64,000 nt of DNA from Avena insularis (GCA_023614405.1 CM042697.1:301406954-301470953), one strand, 5' to 3'; positions 35,982 to 48,993 are shown, counted from the stretch's first letter. Numbers and translations: made by a program. Notes: a model not told the origin generated them from the sequence alone.

Positions 35982-37364
35982 TGATGACCCACAAGTATAG
36001 GGGATCGCAACAGTCTTTGAGGGTAGTATAACCCAATTTATTGATTTGACACAAGGGGAGTCAAAGAATATTTATAAGCCTTAACAACTGAGTTATCAAT
36101 TCAGATGCACCTGGAAATAGTCTTGCTCACAGTAGTTTATCAGTAGCAACAGTTTTGTAGTAGCAATAGCAAAGTAACAGCAGCAGTAAAACAAATGCAG
36201 TAGTAACAATAGTAGCAAACAGCAGGATTTGAGTGTGGTAGACATAGGAATGGATGGACGGGAGTTACATGGACAAGACTATTCATGTAATATCAAGATC
36301 TAGGGCATTTGCAGATAAATAAGGTAAAACATCCAAGTACTAAATAATCATAGGCATGTGTTCCATATATAGTCATACGTGCTCGCTATGAGAACTTACA
36401 CAACATCTTTTGTCCTGCCAGCCCGTTGCAGCGGGGCCTCAAGGGAATCTACTGGAAATTAAGGTATTCCTTTTAATAGAGTACCGGAGCAAAGCATTAA
36501 CACTCTATGAACACACGTGATCCTCATATCACAGCCATTCCCTCCTATTATCCCGATTTCTGTCACTTCGGGGCCTTTGGTTCCGGACAATAATATGTGT
36601 AAACAACTTGCAGATAAGATCACAAACAATAGTTTCATCATGAATCAATAACATGTTCAGATATGAGATCATGGCACTCGGGCCCTAGTGACAAGCATTA
36701 AGCATAACAAGTTGCAACAATTTCAAAAGGCACTAACAAAGATACTAGGAACCATGCCCTAACAATCTTATTCGATTACATGATAGATCTCATCCAATCC
36801 CTACCATCCCCATAGACTACAGCGGGGGATTACACACTCATGTATGGGGTAAACATGGATGGTTGATGGAGAGGCGTCGATGATGATGATGGCAATGATC
36901 TCCTACAATTCCCCGTCCCGGCAGGGTGCCAGAACAGAGTTTCTGGTTTTGAATCGCGGTTTCTGGTGGTGGCGGCGCAGTGGAACTCTATCTGGAAAAA
37001 TGTCGAACCCCCCCTCTGTTTTTAGGTCTGAAGGCTTTATGTAGGCAAAGGGGGAGACCGAGGGGGTGCCCGAGGTGGCCACACCACCCCAGGAGCGGCC
37101 TGGCCCGCGAGGCAAGGGGGTGTGGGCCCCTCATGGCCCTTCTCCGTCCCGTCTTCTGGCTCCACGAGTCTTCTGGTAAAATAGGATTTTTGCGATATTT
37201 TCCGGGATTTTTCCTGAAAGTTGATTTCCTGCACAAAAACTAGACACCAAAGCAATTCTACTGAAAACAACGTTAGTCTGTGTTAGTTGTATCCAAATAA
37301 CACAAATTAGAGGAGAAACAATAACAAAAGTGGTCGGGAAAGTATATACGTTTTGGGCGTATCA
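35982..37364 (-). repeat. 3' LTR of the Athila-like element, 1.38 kb
   Basis: On the plus strand it starts TGATGACCCACAAGTATAGG and ends GGGCGTATCA. In element orientation it therefore runs TGATACGCCC to GGGTCATCA, a proper TG...CA pair. The interior has a GC-rich block at 36850-37150. Confidence 0.85.
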
Positions 37365-37379
37365 ACTCCCCCAAGCTTA
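37365..37379 (-). promoter_or_regulatory. Polypurine tract of the Athila-like element
   Basis: On the minus strand TAAGCTTGGGGGAGT abuts the LTR start TGATACGCCC. This placement sets the element's orientation. Confidence 0.8.
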
Positions 37380-39619
37380 GCTTATTGCTTGTCCTCAAGC
37401 AATTCAGTTGAAAACTAAGTGTGATAAAAGAAACTTTCATGAACACATTTGCTTCATATGATGTATATATTCTCAACATATGATCAGTACTTACAAATTA
37501 ATATAAGGAGTATGCAACTAAGTCTACTCAATAGTCATGCAAGCTAAGAAGAGATTCCAACATAATAATAATAAGTAGCATGAAATATAAACATAAGCAA
37601 CATTGCAATGCTCATAATAAGGTATGATATAGTGGTATCTCGCTTGCCTTTGATTGTAGAGCAAAACATAAATGCCAATGCACCTCTGAAGTTCAAGTGA
37701 AGACTAGAAGTAAAGATATCAAAGATACAAGCATCAAAGTTATGTCATAATTAACCAAGTTTTGAGACAAGCACATCACACTAAGAATGACAACTATGCT
37801 CTCAAGAAGGTGCTCATAGAATAAGTGGTGACTTACAAAGAAGTGAAAAGGTTTTGAAAAGTTTGAAAGGCTTCCAAATGCTGAAAGTATGGTACTCATT
37901 AGCTTTGATCTCTCATTGCCCCTATCATAAGCATCTTTAAGTGGTTAAGTTTAAAGTGAGGTCCAATTTTAGTTATATGCTTGACAGATCATAAACTAGA
38001 AATCTCATGTACCTTGAGTACGAGGGCCGTTCCTCATGCTACTCAACTTTAGTTACCAGTAAGTTCTTGTCATTATAAGTACATGTGTATCATATAGAAC
38101 CTCCAACGGGGTACCCCTTGCCCCATGATACAGTAGATTTCCCATATCAAAATGACAAGGCAACAAACAGTGAGCATCTCAGCAATCCTTTATTTACCAT
38201 GAGAATGGTGCATATTTTTTCCTCTTCTATTTTTTCTATATATTTTTTCTAAGGATGCTTCATATATTGCTCACTATGGTTATGCTGCAAGTTTCCACCA
38301 TGATTAGGCATGGCTTAGGCTAGCGGCCCAGGCGCTTCTCTAACACATATACATAACTCCATGGACTTATAAACTCCCCTTTTATTTCACACCGCCGACA
38401 TTCGTAAACAAAAGAGCATGATATCAATTGGATAATATTTACAGGTGTTGAAAGTGTTCCCCATGAAAGCACGGTTCTGCTAACTCTCAACCTATAATTT
38501 TCAAGCATATAACTTTCATGGATAGTCACAATGGTTCAGGTTTATTAAGTGCAAGAAAATAAAGTGTGCCATCAAGTTCGTGAGAGCTTTACTAACTAAA
38601 GTTTCCCATATCAAGCAAACATTTTATTTGGAAGAAAACAAGGCATAATAGATATGCACGGAATAGCAATGATGCCAATAGGTAGATATGGTGGACACTT
38701 TTTGACAATTTTGGTTTTGGGGAGTTGGATGCAAGAGTAGAGCTCATACTCAGTGCAAGTGAAGGCTGGCAATAGAAAGGGAGCGACAAAAGAGAGAGTA
38801 ATAACTATCATAATCATGCTTGCAACAAAACAAAATAAATTATGGCATAAAAGTGATGCAAGAGCTCTGAGGCAAAATAAATCATCGAGGCTTAACTAAC
38901 TTTTGTTCAGTCATATGCATGAGTGAGCATGTGCCAAGTCGATTCAAATGAAACATTCAGAGGAGGATACCACAATATCATACCAAGTTATGAATAGAAA
39001 AATGCAAGCAAACATTCATGTGACATGCTACAAACTATTAGCAAGCTGGAGCTAATCATAAGAGAGCATGAACTACTAATCATCCATAAATAACATACAC
39101 CTTACATGAAAAAACTAAGCATGCCCATAATGATGAGTATATGTACAAAAATGAAAACAAATAGAGTTCATTACCAGCCTCTTACCACACCTCGAGTTGT
39201 CATAAATCATCATTATTGCCATTCACTTTTGTGGCTTGAATAATAACATGAAACCAAACTCCTAAGGAGTCACTGAGGACCGCTGAACCCTGCAACGAAC
39301 TTCACAAAACCAGAGAAGAACAACAAATATTTTTGGGTTTTCGTTTTTTTAAAGCAAGCACTGAAAGCAAAAGCAAACAAAGCAAAATCTTTTTGGATTT
39401 TTCTTAAAACAAATCAAAGCCAAAAGAAATAAAAGCAAACCAAAGCTAAAATACAAAGAAACAAACAAAGAGAAACAACAAAAATATTTTTGGTCTTTTT
39501 GTGTTTTGGAAAGCAGAAACAAAAACTAAAAAGAAAGCGAAACATGGATATACAAAGTATCGACAGAACATGATATGTAGATGAGTGTGGTGTCGGTGTA
39601 CCTCCCCCAAGCTTTTGGC
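37380..39619 (-). other. Non-coding stretch between the ATHILA ORF and 3' LTR
   Basis: AT-rich, no credible ORF. A second copy of CCCCCAAGCTT lies at 39605-39615, just next to the stop of the ORF, a polypurine-like motif repeated 2.2 kb from the LTR. Confidence 0.6.
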
Positions 39620-40204
39620 TTAAGTGGAGATCAATCCCAGCCTGTCCAAGAAGGAGTGCATCCGTAATGCAACGAAGAGGCCCCTTCGTCCTGGTACGTG
39701 CTCGAGGAAGCCCCTCTTCCCGCGCTGGGATGTGCGGTCATCATCATTCGTTATCCCACAGTAAAGCTCCAACAAATGAGTGTGTCGACCTTGAATCTTC
39801 TTCACCGTCCTAGCCATGCCAATACGTATAATGCTACAAAATCTTTTCGATGTCATGGTGATCGGCCTATCATAGATTTTGAATGAAACATCTGTCCTGA
39901 AAGGGGTGTTAGTGAAACTCTCCACAAAAGTTTTGGTAAGCAAAGCATATTGCTCACTCTCATCCTGCATATAATCGGTTATACCAACCCTCTGAACAAG
40001 AGTTAGGAAATCATCGAGGATCCATGCAGCTTGCAAAAAGGCTAAACAAGGGAAGGTAGAAGGGTGCGCATCTCCCTCATTGCCAAAGCGCGGTGCAATA
40101 AGATCCTCATTGTATGATGGTCTAGATTGAGAGGCTGATCTCGAAGGCCTTGTCCTCCTAGGTGCATCACTTTCAAATACTTCTCCAAAGGTATGGTTCT
40201 CCAT
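39620..40204 (-). CDS. ATHILA-type retrotransposon ORF (env-region-like), apparently truncated
   Basis: The likely start is MENHTFGEVFESDAPRRTRP at 40204; an upstream in-frame ATG at 40231 adds nine residues. The chain then has FLTLVQRVGITDYMQD, YALLTKTFVESF, ITMTSKRFCSIIRIGMA and ends at 39620. The pattern (TFVESF then a residue stretch leading to TSKRF and IRIGM) resembles the ATHILA ORF-1 family of Athila-lineage elements. Its function is not known. At about 194 residues it is much shorter than typical members, and the C-terminus (GLFVALRMHSFLDRLGL) looks like a frame-shifted end. It is open over this length. Confidence 0.6.
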   Translation of the reverse strand: MENHTFGEVFESDAPRRTRPSRSASQSRPSYNEDLIAPRFGNEGDAHPSTFPCLAFLQAAWILDDFLTLVQRVGITDYMQDESEQYALLTKTFVESFTNTPFRTDVSFKIYDRPITMTSKRFCSIIRIGMARTVKKIQGRHTHLLELYCGITNDDDRTSQRGKRGFLEHVPGRRGLFVALRMHSFLDRLGLIST

Positions 40205-40535
40205 GGCCTTTTTTCTGAAATTTTTAAACAAACATCAAACCAAGTGATTTCCAAGCTAATAAATGATGGGGAACTACTATAGGAACTTGCTAGAGGGCTA
40301 AACATGCATCAAAATTAAATCACTAAGCATAGAACAAGCATGCAAGATCACATAACCTGTCACCTATACTAGCAAAATACTCAAGATACAATCCACCAAT
40401 CAAAAATCTAATTGGACAAGCAAAGGAGGCACATACCAGAGAGCAATCCCTCCAAAAATCAGCAGCAAAGATGGGTTGAGCAAGGAGATCAAAATTCGGG
40501 AGCAAGAACAACAAGAACTCGAGCTTCGAGAAGTT
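40205..40535 (-). other. Further Athila internal sequence
   Basis: Nothing coding is supported. AAGTT (40531-40535) directly precedes the LARD-like LTR and would be its target duplication. Confidence 0.45.
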
Positions 40536-43500
40536 TGTAACATCCCAGCATTTAGGAACCAATGAAGGGTAGATTTAGGAATATGTGCAATTGCATGCAT
40601 TCATCTATAAAGAAATGTGGGTAAATTTTTCGCCAACAAAACTTAAAGTGATCAAAGTTTCTTTCATTATTTAAGTTTAGGAATAGCCTTGGAGAATGAT
40701 TCTTATAAACTTTGACATGATCTTTATGGATTAATGTGTTTTGGGGAAAGGAATTTGAATCCAAACTTAAGATTTGGATTTATATTTTTAAAAGGATTAA
40801 GATTATGTGTGAGAATATTACTTAATCAAGAAATAATATTTAGTAACTCAAACTTCAAATAATATAACATAATTGAGTAAATGAATATTTATTTCATATA
40901 TTTATTCAATGAATAAGTTACAAAATGTAACTTATGAAGATAATAAACAAACAATATATAGTAACCAGAAACTCTATATAAGATTGACAATTAAATAAAT
41001 GAATATACATTTCATTTAATCAATTCATCAATAAGTTACAAAATGAAAATTACAAAATTAATAAAGAATCTTTAAAAGAGTAGAATTATATCCTTATTTA
41101 TCTAGTACATTTTATTTACAAAAGAGTAAAATAAATATTATAAGGGGACTATTCTATAAAGAAAAATAAAAACTAATCGAAATCTTGAATCTTCAAGTCT
41201 TGTACCTGCAAAACAAAGAACAAACAAAAAAGAAAGAAAGTAAAGGTTAAGATATTTATTTTACTCTTAGTAGTGATAGTGAGATGCATTGTTCCACTTT
41301 ACATCATTGAGTAAATATTTAGGGGCAAGTTTCACCAATATGAAAGAGTTAAATATTTCATAATTCTTAAGCCATAAGTCAAATGATTCCAATCATCAAG
41401 AGGGAAAGTTTCACCAGGCAGATAAGTAGTAAATAGATAAAAAGGTAACTTCCTTTCCAAAGCATATCCACAAGGGTGTAGCAGACATACAAGCAGCTTA
41501 CACACCTAAATGCATGTTGTGTGCTATCAACACAACTGCAGCAGCCCACACCAGCAAAACAGCTCAACACAGCCGTGGGCAAGCACCACAACATCAGTTC
41601 CTTTCTCATACACATCAAGCACCAACAGCCTAGCCACAGCCAAACCAAATCAAAACCATAACACACATCAGATCAACCCAGTAATGACCAAGATGGTGAC
41701 ATAAGGAGGGGGTCAGGTGGATAGCAAGGTCAAGGCCAAGCTACCAGGAACCAGAAGGTGGTTAGCAAGATCAAGGACAAGTTCTAGGAGCTGGAAGTAG
41801 CAGGAGCAGCCTCAGGAGGATAACCAAATCAGGCCAGCAACACAACCAACAAGATCAATCACCAACCACAACAACAACCCACTATTGTGGTGAGTTATGT
41901 AAAACCATCACATGATCTGTTTATCATATCAATATAAAATATTCATGTGTTGTTCTATATCTAACTTCTCCGTATTCACCCAAGTGAGGTGAATCCATCC
42001 TAGAAGATTTTGAATAATAAAGTCATAGCCACAAGATAACCATCCATGTAAAACCAGGATCTCAGACCAACATCACTGATCCTGGATGAAAAAGCCAAAT
42101 CCTATACTCTAATATAGTCAAAGTCAAGATTATGAAATCTGGGCACATCTCTTAAAAGAGTAGCACCTCAGAATCCATAAATCTTATGGATCCATGCAAA
42201 ACCATTAGCACACCCATTATTTTCCCCAACTATGACTCAAGAATTAGCAGCTGGTATTACTACCAAAACATTTCTATCAGGGACAACAAATTAGGAAACT
42301 AGTTCCTATGCCTCAGACCAACATCATAGGCAGGGAGATTAAAAGAAGATTTCATCTTATCTTTGCCGGTACCAATTTCAAGCATTGTCAGAGATAAGCT
42401 GAGTAATAGGACCCAACTACTTGTGTGCCATTCTATGATGGTATCACAAGGACAAGTTCTAATGAGCCAATCACAATTATTACTTAGCTTTCACAAGTAA
42501 ACAAGGGGCAATCCACAAAATATCATTTTCCTGGAATCAAATGTTAGGAATCAGCATCAAGCTCATTTATACATCTACAGAACATCACTAATCTGTAATG
42601 ATTACATTCAGTCTGTACATCAGCATACAAGATAACAACTATAGATGCAGTAAACAATCACTGATAGAACTACTGTCAATACTAACAATTTGACAGTAGA
42701 AAGTTCCCAGGTCAACAACATTCACAAGTAATGATTCCATAGAAACACTATCATTTGAATCATCTCAAATTACCACTGGAATTAGTCTGGTAAGCCACTA
42801 GCATCACCAAAGCCAACTATAAGCATTAATCCTCATCAAACAACCATTCATCATGCTCAAGGATCATCACTACTTGATCCAAATCATCATCTATAATATC
42901 AACAGAGGGATGAGCCCTAATCAGGACATGAACCCTAAATCAAGATATGAACCCTAATCAGGGGTAGCCACTAGAAACACACAAGACAGGGTGGCATAGT
43001 ACAGAGAGCACGAGAGGTATTGAAGAAAAACTTACTGGAGGTTGTAGCTGTGGTCGAGGAGAGGAAGCAGAAGGAGTCGACGAGCACGGCGGCACGGGGA
43101 GCACCCCAAGGGGGCGCTGCAACCCGCTCCAAGACGAGGCAGCGACCATAGCAACACTAGAGGGCAAGCAGCACACCACAGCACCACGGGCACGGCAGCG
43201 ACGACAGCACCAGCACCACCCCAAACCCTAGGTTTCGGGACAGAGCCGATCTGGCCACAGGTGGGCCCCAAGTCCAAATCGAGATGGACTAGAAGGAGGA
43301 TCAGGGTCAATAACCACACCATGCATCACGACAGCGGCCGAGGAGGACCACGGCAGCGTGGATCGGCCGGCAGCGGCATCGGCGACCACGAGGTCGAGAG
43401 AGAAGAAAGAGAGAAGGGGACGAGGGAGATGGACAGGGGTGTGGGCTGAGAGGGCCAACCCTTCGGGGAGTCTTTTGGTTCTGCCCACTTGGGCCAGAAC

Positions 43501-44172
43501 GGCCCAATAAGCCCAACAAGGCCTGCCCAATCACCCAAGGAAAATTTTAATAATTAAGAAAAGACCAAAATGCCCCTGAATTTCAATAAATGCTAGAAAA
43601 TCAAATAAAAATCCAAAAAATATAAATAAAATATTTTTGGATTCACAATAATTCAATCTATCTAAATAAATTAAGAAATAAAATTTTAGGCATATAACTT
43701 TTATCAAGAATTTTATAATATATATATTCCTTATGGAATTTTATAAAATTAATGAAAGATGATAAAAAATAAAAATCACTTTCGTTATATATTAATATTG
43801 TAGTATTTTATAAAACTACTAAATAAATATTTAATATCAATTTTTTGTATTTAAATGATAATTCTTAAAGGAATTATGAAATAAATAAAATTCAAATAGA
43901 ATGAAATAAAATAAAAGAATACAATATTCAATAAATATTAAAAATTAATATTTATAAATTCTTTATTACTAAAAAGAATTTTTGTAATTTAAATAATGGG
44001 GGAGAACATACAAAAATAAATAATGCATTACATTACTTTGCATAATCATTTTGCTTCTTTAAATGTTGTCCTTACCGGGCAATAATGATGTTTTGTAGAC
44101 ATAGAAGCTCAAGGTCCAGTGCAAGCATCCGACTTCACTACCTTGCAATCACAAGGCAAGTTCATCACTTGC
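40536..44172 (+). repeat. Second LARD-like LTR, left part
   Basis: It begins TGTAACATCCCAGCATTTAGG, like the first LARD 3' LTR (TGTAACAACCCAGCATTAG). Its last 200 bases (CATTACATTACTTTGCATAAT, CTTCTTTAAA, CCTTACCGG) match 4680-4840 of the first LARD. The middle (about 41200-43500) has its own GC-rich block and does not align by eye, so this is a related family or a chimera. ORFs at 42958-43538 are in that GC-rich block and have no recognised domain. It is interrupted at 44172 by a solo LTR. Confidence 0.7.
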
Positions 44173-45411
44173 TGTAACATCCCAAAAATATCAAACTTAG
44201 ATCATCAAAACACTAATCATCAAGTTTAGGGTTAACAAAAACTTTTCTAAATGAATTCATGAATGCATGTATATGTGTATGCATGAATTTTGAATTTCTT
44301 TAAAAACCACCTTGTTTGTGTGAACCATTGCTTGTAAAATGTTTCTTAGGTGAAAAGAACATCATCTAAAACATTCCCCACACTTTTCCTAAAGACAAGT
44401 AAATCAAAACAAATATATTAAGTGAATGGTCATTTTGACCAATTTAACTCACATGCCTACTTTGGCGGTCTCAAACTTTCAAAACCTAACAGAAAATTTT
44501 CTGGATCTTTGCACCCCTTGAATGTACTCATAACGGAGTATCAAGTCCCACTTTGTGATCATCCAGAAACTTTCAAATGCATAGTTTAAATGACAATTCA
44601 AAATTGAATCTTCTTCATATGGGAAGATCCCACTTTTTCAAAACCCACTCAAACAAGCTCAACTTTCAAAACCCAAGCATCTGTAGACTCACCAGAACCA
44701 ATCTAGCAAACTCACCAAAATTCATTTCAAAATTCAAAACTTGAGTTCATGCGACCATTTCATCAAACAGGTTGCAGACACAAATCAAACAAAACCACAA
44801 ACACTATAGTGTGTAGTGTTTTGAGCCTAACTTGTTCCCTAGTTAGCTCACACACAACCCAGTAGATCATCTAGAAAGATTAGCCCAACACTAGCACCCC
44901 TGTGAGCTTGCCATTGCCATTAATGGTGAACAGCCGAGCAACCCCATGTCACCCCATTGTGGACAGCAAGCTAGGAGCAGCAGCAAGCCTAGCCAGCATG
45001 TCTGGGAGGAAGCCCACCGTCCACCGTCACTGCCTGTCCCAGCCGCGAGCGTTGCCAAGCTCTGGACCACGCGCACGAGACACGCCCAGACCATGCCGAG
45101 CGTGCGCCAGAGCGCCACCCGTGACCAGCGTCCACAGACCGCGCGCCGCCCTCACCACCGACCTAGGACACCGCTAGACACCCCCGTTTGCCGCCCCGTG
45201 CCATACAGCCACCGCCCGCCGTCGAAGACGCCGCCTCTGCCGCGCAGAGCGCCGCCCGTTCCAGACCAAACCACACCGCCCCATGCCTCGCGATCATGTC
45301 GTTGAGCATCGCCAGGAGACACAGCACCGTCCCCTACCCTTGCCCATGCCATTAGCTGCACCAGAACGCCGCCCCAAGCTCACCTTACGCCCCGACGGTC
45401 CCCTCGCTCGA

Positions 45412-45421
45412 CTATAAATAG
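45412..45421 (+). promoter_or_regulatory. TATA box of the Tekay-type solo LTR
   Basis: CTATAAATAG lies before a pyrimidine-rich leader. It is conserved at 54161-54170 in the other LTR copy. This is the likely start of the retrotransposon RNA. Confidence 0.75.
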
Positions 45422-45659
45422 AGGCCACCCCCGCACGATTTCTTCACACCATCTCACTCCCCTCTCCCCACTGACCGTGCCACACCATTCTCAGAGCAAG
45501 GCGAGCACCACCTCGCCGGAATTTCACCGGAGCCCGCCGCCTCTGGAGAAGAAGGGAGCCGGCGATTGGAGCCGCCCCAGGAGAAGCCACCGCTACCAGG
45601 AGGATCGCCGTCGTCGACTTCGTCGTTCGCCCTCCTCGCCGACCCTCGCCCGTACCCCG

Positions 45660-47939
45660 GTGAGCCCCCAGCACCCCCCACTGGCCGCGCTAGGTTTTGT
45701 TCTCGCCGGAGCTGTCTCGCTTCGACGATGACCCTCGGCCATTGGATTAGAACTAGATCGGACGATCCACGTTGCCCCATACCGCTTCGCCCAACCCCGT
45801 GTCACTGACGAGTGGGGACACCCACTTACGCAGCAGCAGAGCACAGCTTAGCAGGCCGGCCCGTTAGAATTTCCGCAGCCCAAAGAATTCAAATTAAACA
45901 TTTTCTTTTTAAATTCAAACATACTTCTGTACCCAACTTCAAAAATCAACCAAGATCAATTCAGTGCACCAAATTGGATGAAACCAATTTTGTTGGAAAG
46001 GTCTATGAATGCTTAATCCAAGCCCGTTGGATTCAAGTCATTTGGATCTGTAGATCACCCATAGCAAAAATAACAAGGCAGAATCTTTTCTGCATTCAAA
46101 CATTTTTCAAATTTAAACCATAAAAGCTTTTGAGTTGATTACAACTCTCAAAAATCACATTTAACCATACCTTTCAGAATATATAAAAATATATAGGTTT
46201 ACTTGCAGAAATAATGTTCAAGTAATAAAAGAATGCTTCATAAGCATTTCTAGCCACTTTAATTAATTGAAATAAAAGGGTAAAACCTTATTAAATTGTG
46301 ATACTACTTTAAATCACATTCCCATGGACTACAATATGAGGTGATGACATGTGTCAAAATGATCCCATGTTTAGTTTGGAGAATATTAAATCTTAAGTAG
46401 TTTTTCAATGAGTAGAAATTACTTTTCTAAAAATAAGAAGTTTTAAACCAAGCCTTGACCTTGTAATGTTAGAGATGATGCTAGATCATCTATAGGACCC
46501 TTGTGTGTGATGATTGCAAGTAGTTAAGTATTGTTTGGTGATTGTGTACCTCGTATTTATTCATAGACGCTAGTACCGACCAAGGATACTACGAGGAGGA
46601 AGGAGGATACTACGAAGAGGAAGCCGAGGAGAACTTCAACCACTGCTCTGCACAAGGCAAGCTAGTAACTATGCAATTTTATATTGACACTGATGCAAGC
46701 TGAGACTATACCAATGCAAGCTAACACTTGCAAGATACCCTACTGATGCCACAAACCCATACTTGTGATATGAATACTATATGCCTTAAGCATATGTGAT
46801 CATACCTACTTGCTAAACCAATCCTAGTTTTATGGCAAGCTTCTTACTTTATTTCTTTATCAAAGCTTACTTAGAGTCTACCTAAGAGTTTGGTAGATAT
46901 TAGACAGTTGTGCTCAAGTTTGCCTAAAGAGCATAAAATTTGGCCTAAGCTAGAAACCTTGTTCTCAGTCTAAGCTATGATGTTGGACTTAGTGAAACTC
47001 CACTAGTTACCACCCCTCATTAGTACCACCCCCAACTGTAGATGCTAGTGCTAAGCATAAAACTTGATCAACGTTAGATGGGAATACTTGGTGGAAAAAT
47101 GGTTATGAAAACCTTGGAATGATGGATCATTCTATTGAAATGTTTTGGACATGTGTTTCTGAACACCGGATGATTTTGGTGATGAAAATGTTGAGGCATG
47201 AGCCTTAGCCCTTTATAAAACTGATGGTTGTCTGGATGCGATACCATTCCAATTTTATCGTACAACCACAATACCCGAATATTGGGTAGGGCTTGACTGG
47301 AAACTTATATACCTTAGTATTAGTTCCCTCACGGCCAAGGTCTGAGCTGAGGCTACCTTGTGAAGATTGTCCACCTGTGCAGTACCCAAGATGACAGTTA
47401 GTCATGGTTGGGAGGCCAAACTCACAGGAGAGATGCTTATACTAGGGCGTGTAATCGAAAGGTTAGGATTGATTATCCGCATACTGAGTATGGTGAATTC
47501 AGGATCTGTTCTTGACGTATGTATCGAATGTTGTGGTGAAAGTGTACAATCTCTGCAGAGTGTCAAACTATTCGAATAGCCGCGTCCGCGGTTATGGACA
47601 GTTGGAGTGGCCATACTGTTCCCCCGTCAGACTTTTAAAATGACTTGTGAAATGAATTGCGACTTTGACTTGACCACAACAGAGTTGTGACCTGGATTAC
47701 AAGATCCCACTTAGGAGTTATAAAACTGTGACTAGCTTCGGAACTTATTAAAGATAAACCTGGCTTTTTGCAAAACAACACTAGAGCCTAGTGTCCTATT
47801 ATCCAAAAACCCCTTACTTGTTAGTATTAGTTTGCGAGTACTTAAAGAGTTCTCATGGCTTTGTCCCTGGCTATTCCCATGGCCAGACTATGAAGAGGAG
47901 TACCTGGAGGATGGACCCGAGGAAGGTTACGACAACTAG
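45660..47939 (+). other. Candidate spliced acidic mini-ORF in the solo LTR
   Basis: Three splice-like signals line up: donor GTGAGC at 45660, acceptor CATAG before 46567, a GC-type donor (AAG then GCAAGC) after 46656, and acceptor GCCAG before 47887. Segment 46567-46656 reads STDQGYYEEEGGYYEEE and then AEENFNHCSAQ. Joined to 47887-47939 it continues in frame as DYEEEYLEDGPEEGYDN and a TAG. No ATG is found in the first segment, so this may be an untranslated leader or an uORF. Both segments recur in the other LTR. Confidence 0.45.
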
Positions 47940-48201
47940 GATCATCTCCCATCGTCAGCATTGCCTGTGACCCCGAAGATGGAGCTTCGCCTACGCTACC
48001 GTTATTATTACGTATTCCGCTGCTTGATGTTGTATTAAGAACTAGATCATGAGATCCCTATTTGTGTACGAACTTATGTATCATTGTAATGGATGAAGTA
48101 CTATGGTATCCAATTCTGTTATGTCTCGCAAAAATGGTAATCCTGGGATTGCGATGTATGGCATAACAGGCATCTAGGATTGAAAAATCCGAGTGTTGAC
48201 A

Positions 48202-48692
48202 CTTGCTCATGTCCTTTGAAGAGTCTTTATCAAAGTATTTGCAAATTGTGTGTTATCATCTATACTCCAGAGAAATAAAATATATTTTCTCAAAATAAAG
48301 AAATCTTAGGTATGATCCTAAGTGGTGATATAATGGAGCAATAGAATTTAGGTTTCTACTTGCAACAATGATGATCATTTAGGGATTAATAACCCATGAC
48401 AGTAGTGATTCTAGCGCCGTATATCACGCGTTAACCATTAGATTTGGAATGGGACGGAGGAGTCAGTTGTATCCTTTTTATCTCGTATGGAGGCAAGACG
48501 ACCTTAACGTGACGTTGTGATTCCTTGTGCGGATCCAACATATGGGTGGGCACCCTTACGTCCACACTTTTGGTGTCTAGATTATCTATGAATGGTGTTT
48601 AGGGGTATAGTCCATTTAAAGGGTACTTGCCCGGGCATCACCAGGTCATAGAGTCTTTGGGAACTCATCAGAGTTTTAGCCTGCCCGAAAGG
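48202..48692 (+). repeat. Second LARD-like LTR, right part
   Basis: After the CTTGC duplication it resumes the first LARD's LTR at about 4820-5330, including GAATGGGACGGAG, GGATCCAACATATGGGTGGG and GCATCACCAG. It stops at 48692, where a Copia LTR begins. The remaining 0.9 kb of this LTR would lie right of the later insertions. Confidence 0.8.
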
Positions 48693-48993
48693 TGAAGGAA
48701 ATATGCCCTAGAGGCAATCATAGAGATGATTATATTTCTTATGTATCCATGAGTTATTGTAATGTTCGTTGAATATCCATATCAAGCAACTTGTATTGAT
48801 TGGCAATTATGTGAATTGTTTGTCAAACTCTTTACTTGTATGGTTATTTAATAGTTGTCCCTAGTCGGAGTTCATGTGAGGACACATGTGAATATTGTAC
48901 TAGCACATCGATTGGTTGATGACTATGTTTCGCAAGTCATAAACATGGAGATGTCAAACCAATGATGTGTACACATGTTATGAATATGGGGTT
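48693..48993 (+). repeat. Start of a WIS/BARE-group Copia LTR, cut by the CACTA
   Basis: It begins TGAAGGAAATATGCCCTAGA, the conserved start of Triticeae Copia LTRs, in plus orientation. Only about 300 bp precede the CACTA end. It differs from the Angela-like LTR at 18482-20409 (TGTTGGAG), so it is a different family or subfamily. Confidence 0.8.

Larger units (their letters stand above)
35982..40535 (-). mobile_element. Athila-lineage Ty3/gypsy element (Sabrina/WHAM-like), 3' part
   Basis: A minus-strand element is seen from its 3' LTR inward. The LTR is followed, in element terms upstream, by a polypurine tract, about 2.2 kb without genes, and an ATHILA-type ORF. The part beyond 40535 is displaced by the LARD-like insertion. 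The TGATGACCCAC end is shared by Triticeae Sabrina, WHAM and Romani families. Lineage is inferred from this end and the ORF. Confidence 0.75.
44173..48201 (+). mobile_element. Solo LTR of the Tekay-type chromovirus, 4.03 kb
   Basis: It starts TGTAACATCCCAAAAATA and ends GAGTGTTGACA, with CTTGC on both sides (44168-44172 and 48202-48206). It is the same family as the LTR at 51396-55429 but in opposite orientation. No primer site or coding region follows, so it is a solo LTR. It holds a GC-rich promoter and leader block (about 44900-45830), a TATA box, and exon-like segments with splice signals. Proline- and arginine-rich ORFs in the GC-rich block lack a start codon or conserved domain. Confidence 0.93.

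Noticed and set aside
41379..41704. ORFs on both strands in the second LARD-like LTR
   Set aside because: Low-complexity CA/TG-rich sequence with no conserved domain.
44902..45808. Pro/Arg-rich ORFs in the Tekay-type solo LTR
   Set aside because: They lack conserved starts and overlap the LTR promoter; frames are not kept in the second LTR copy.
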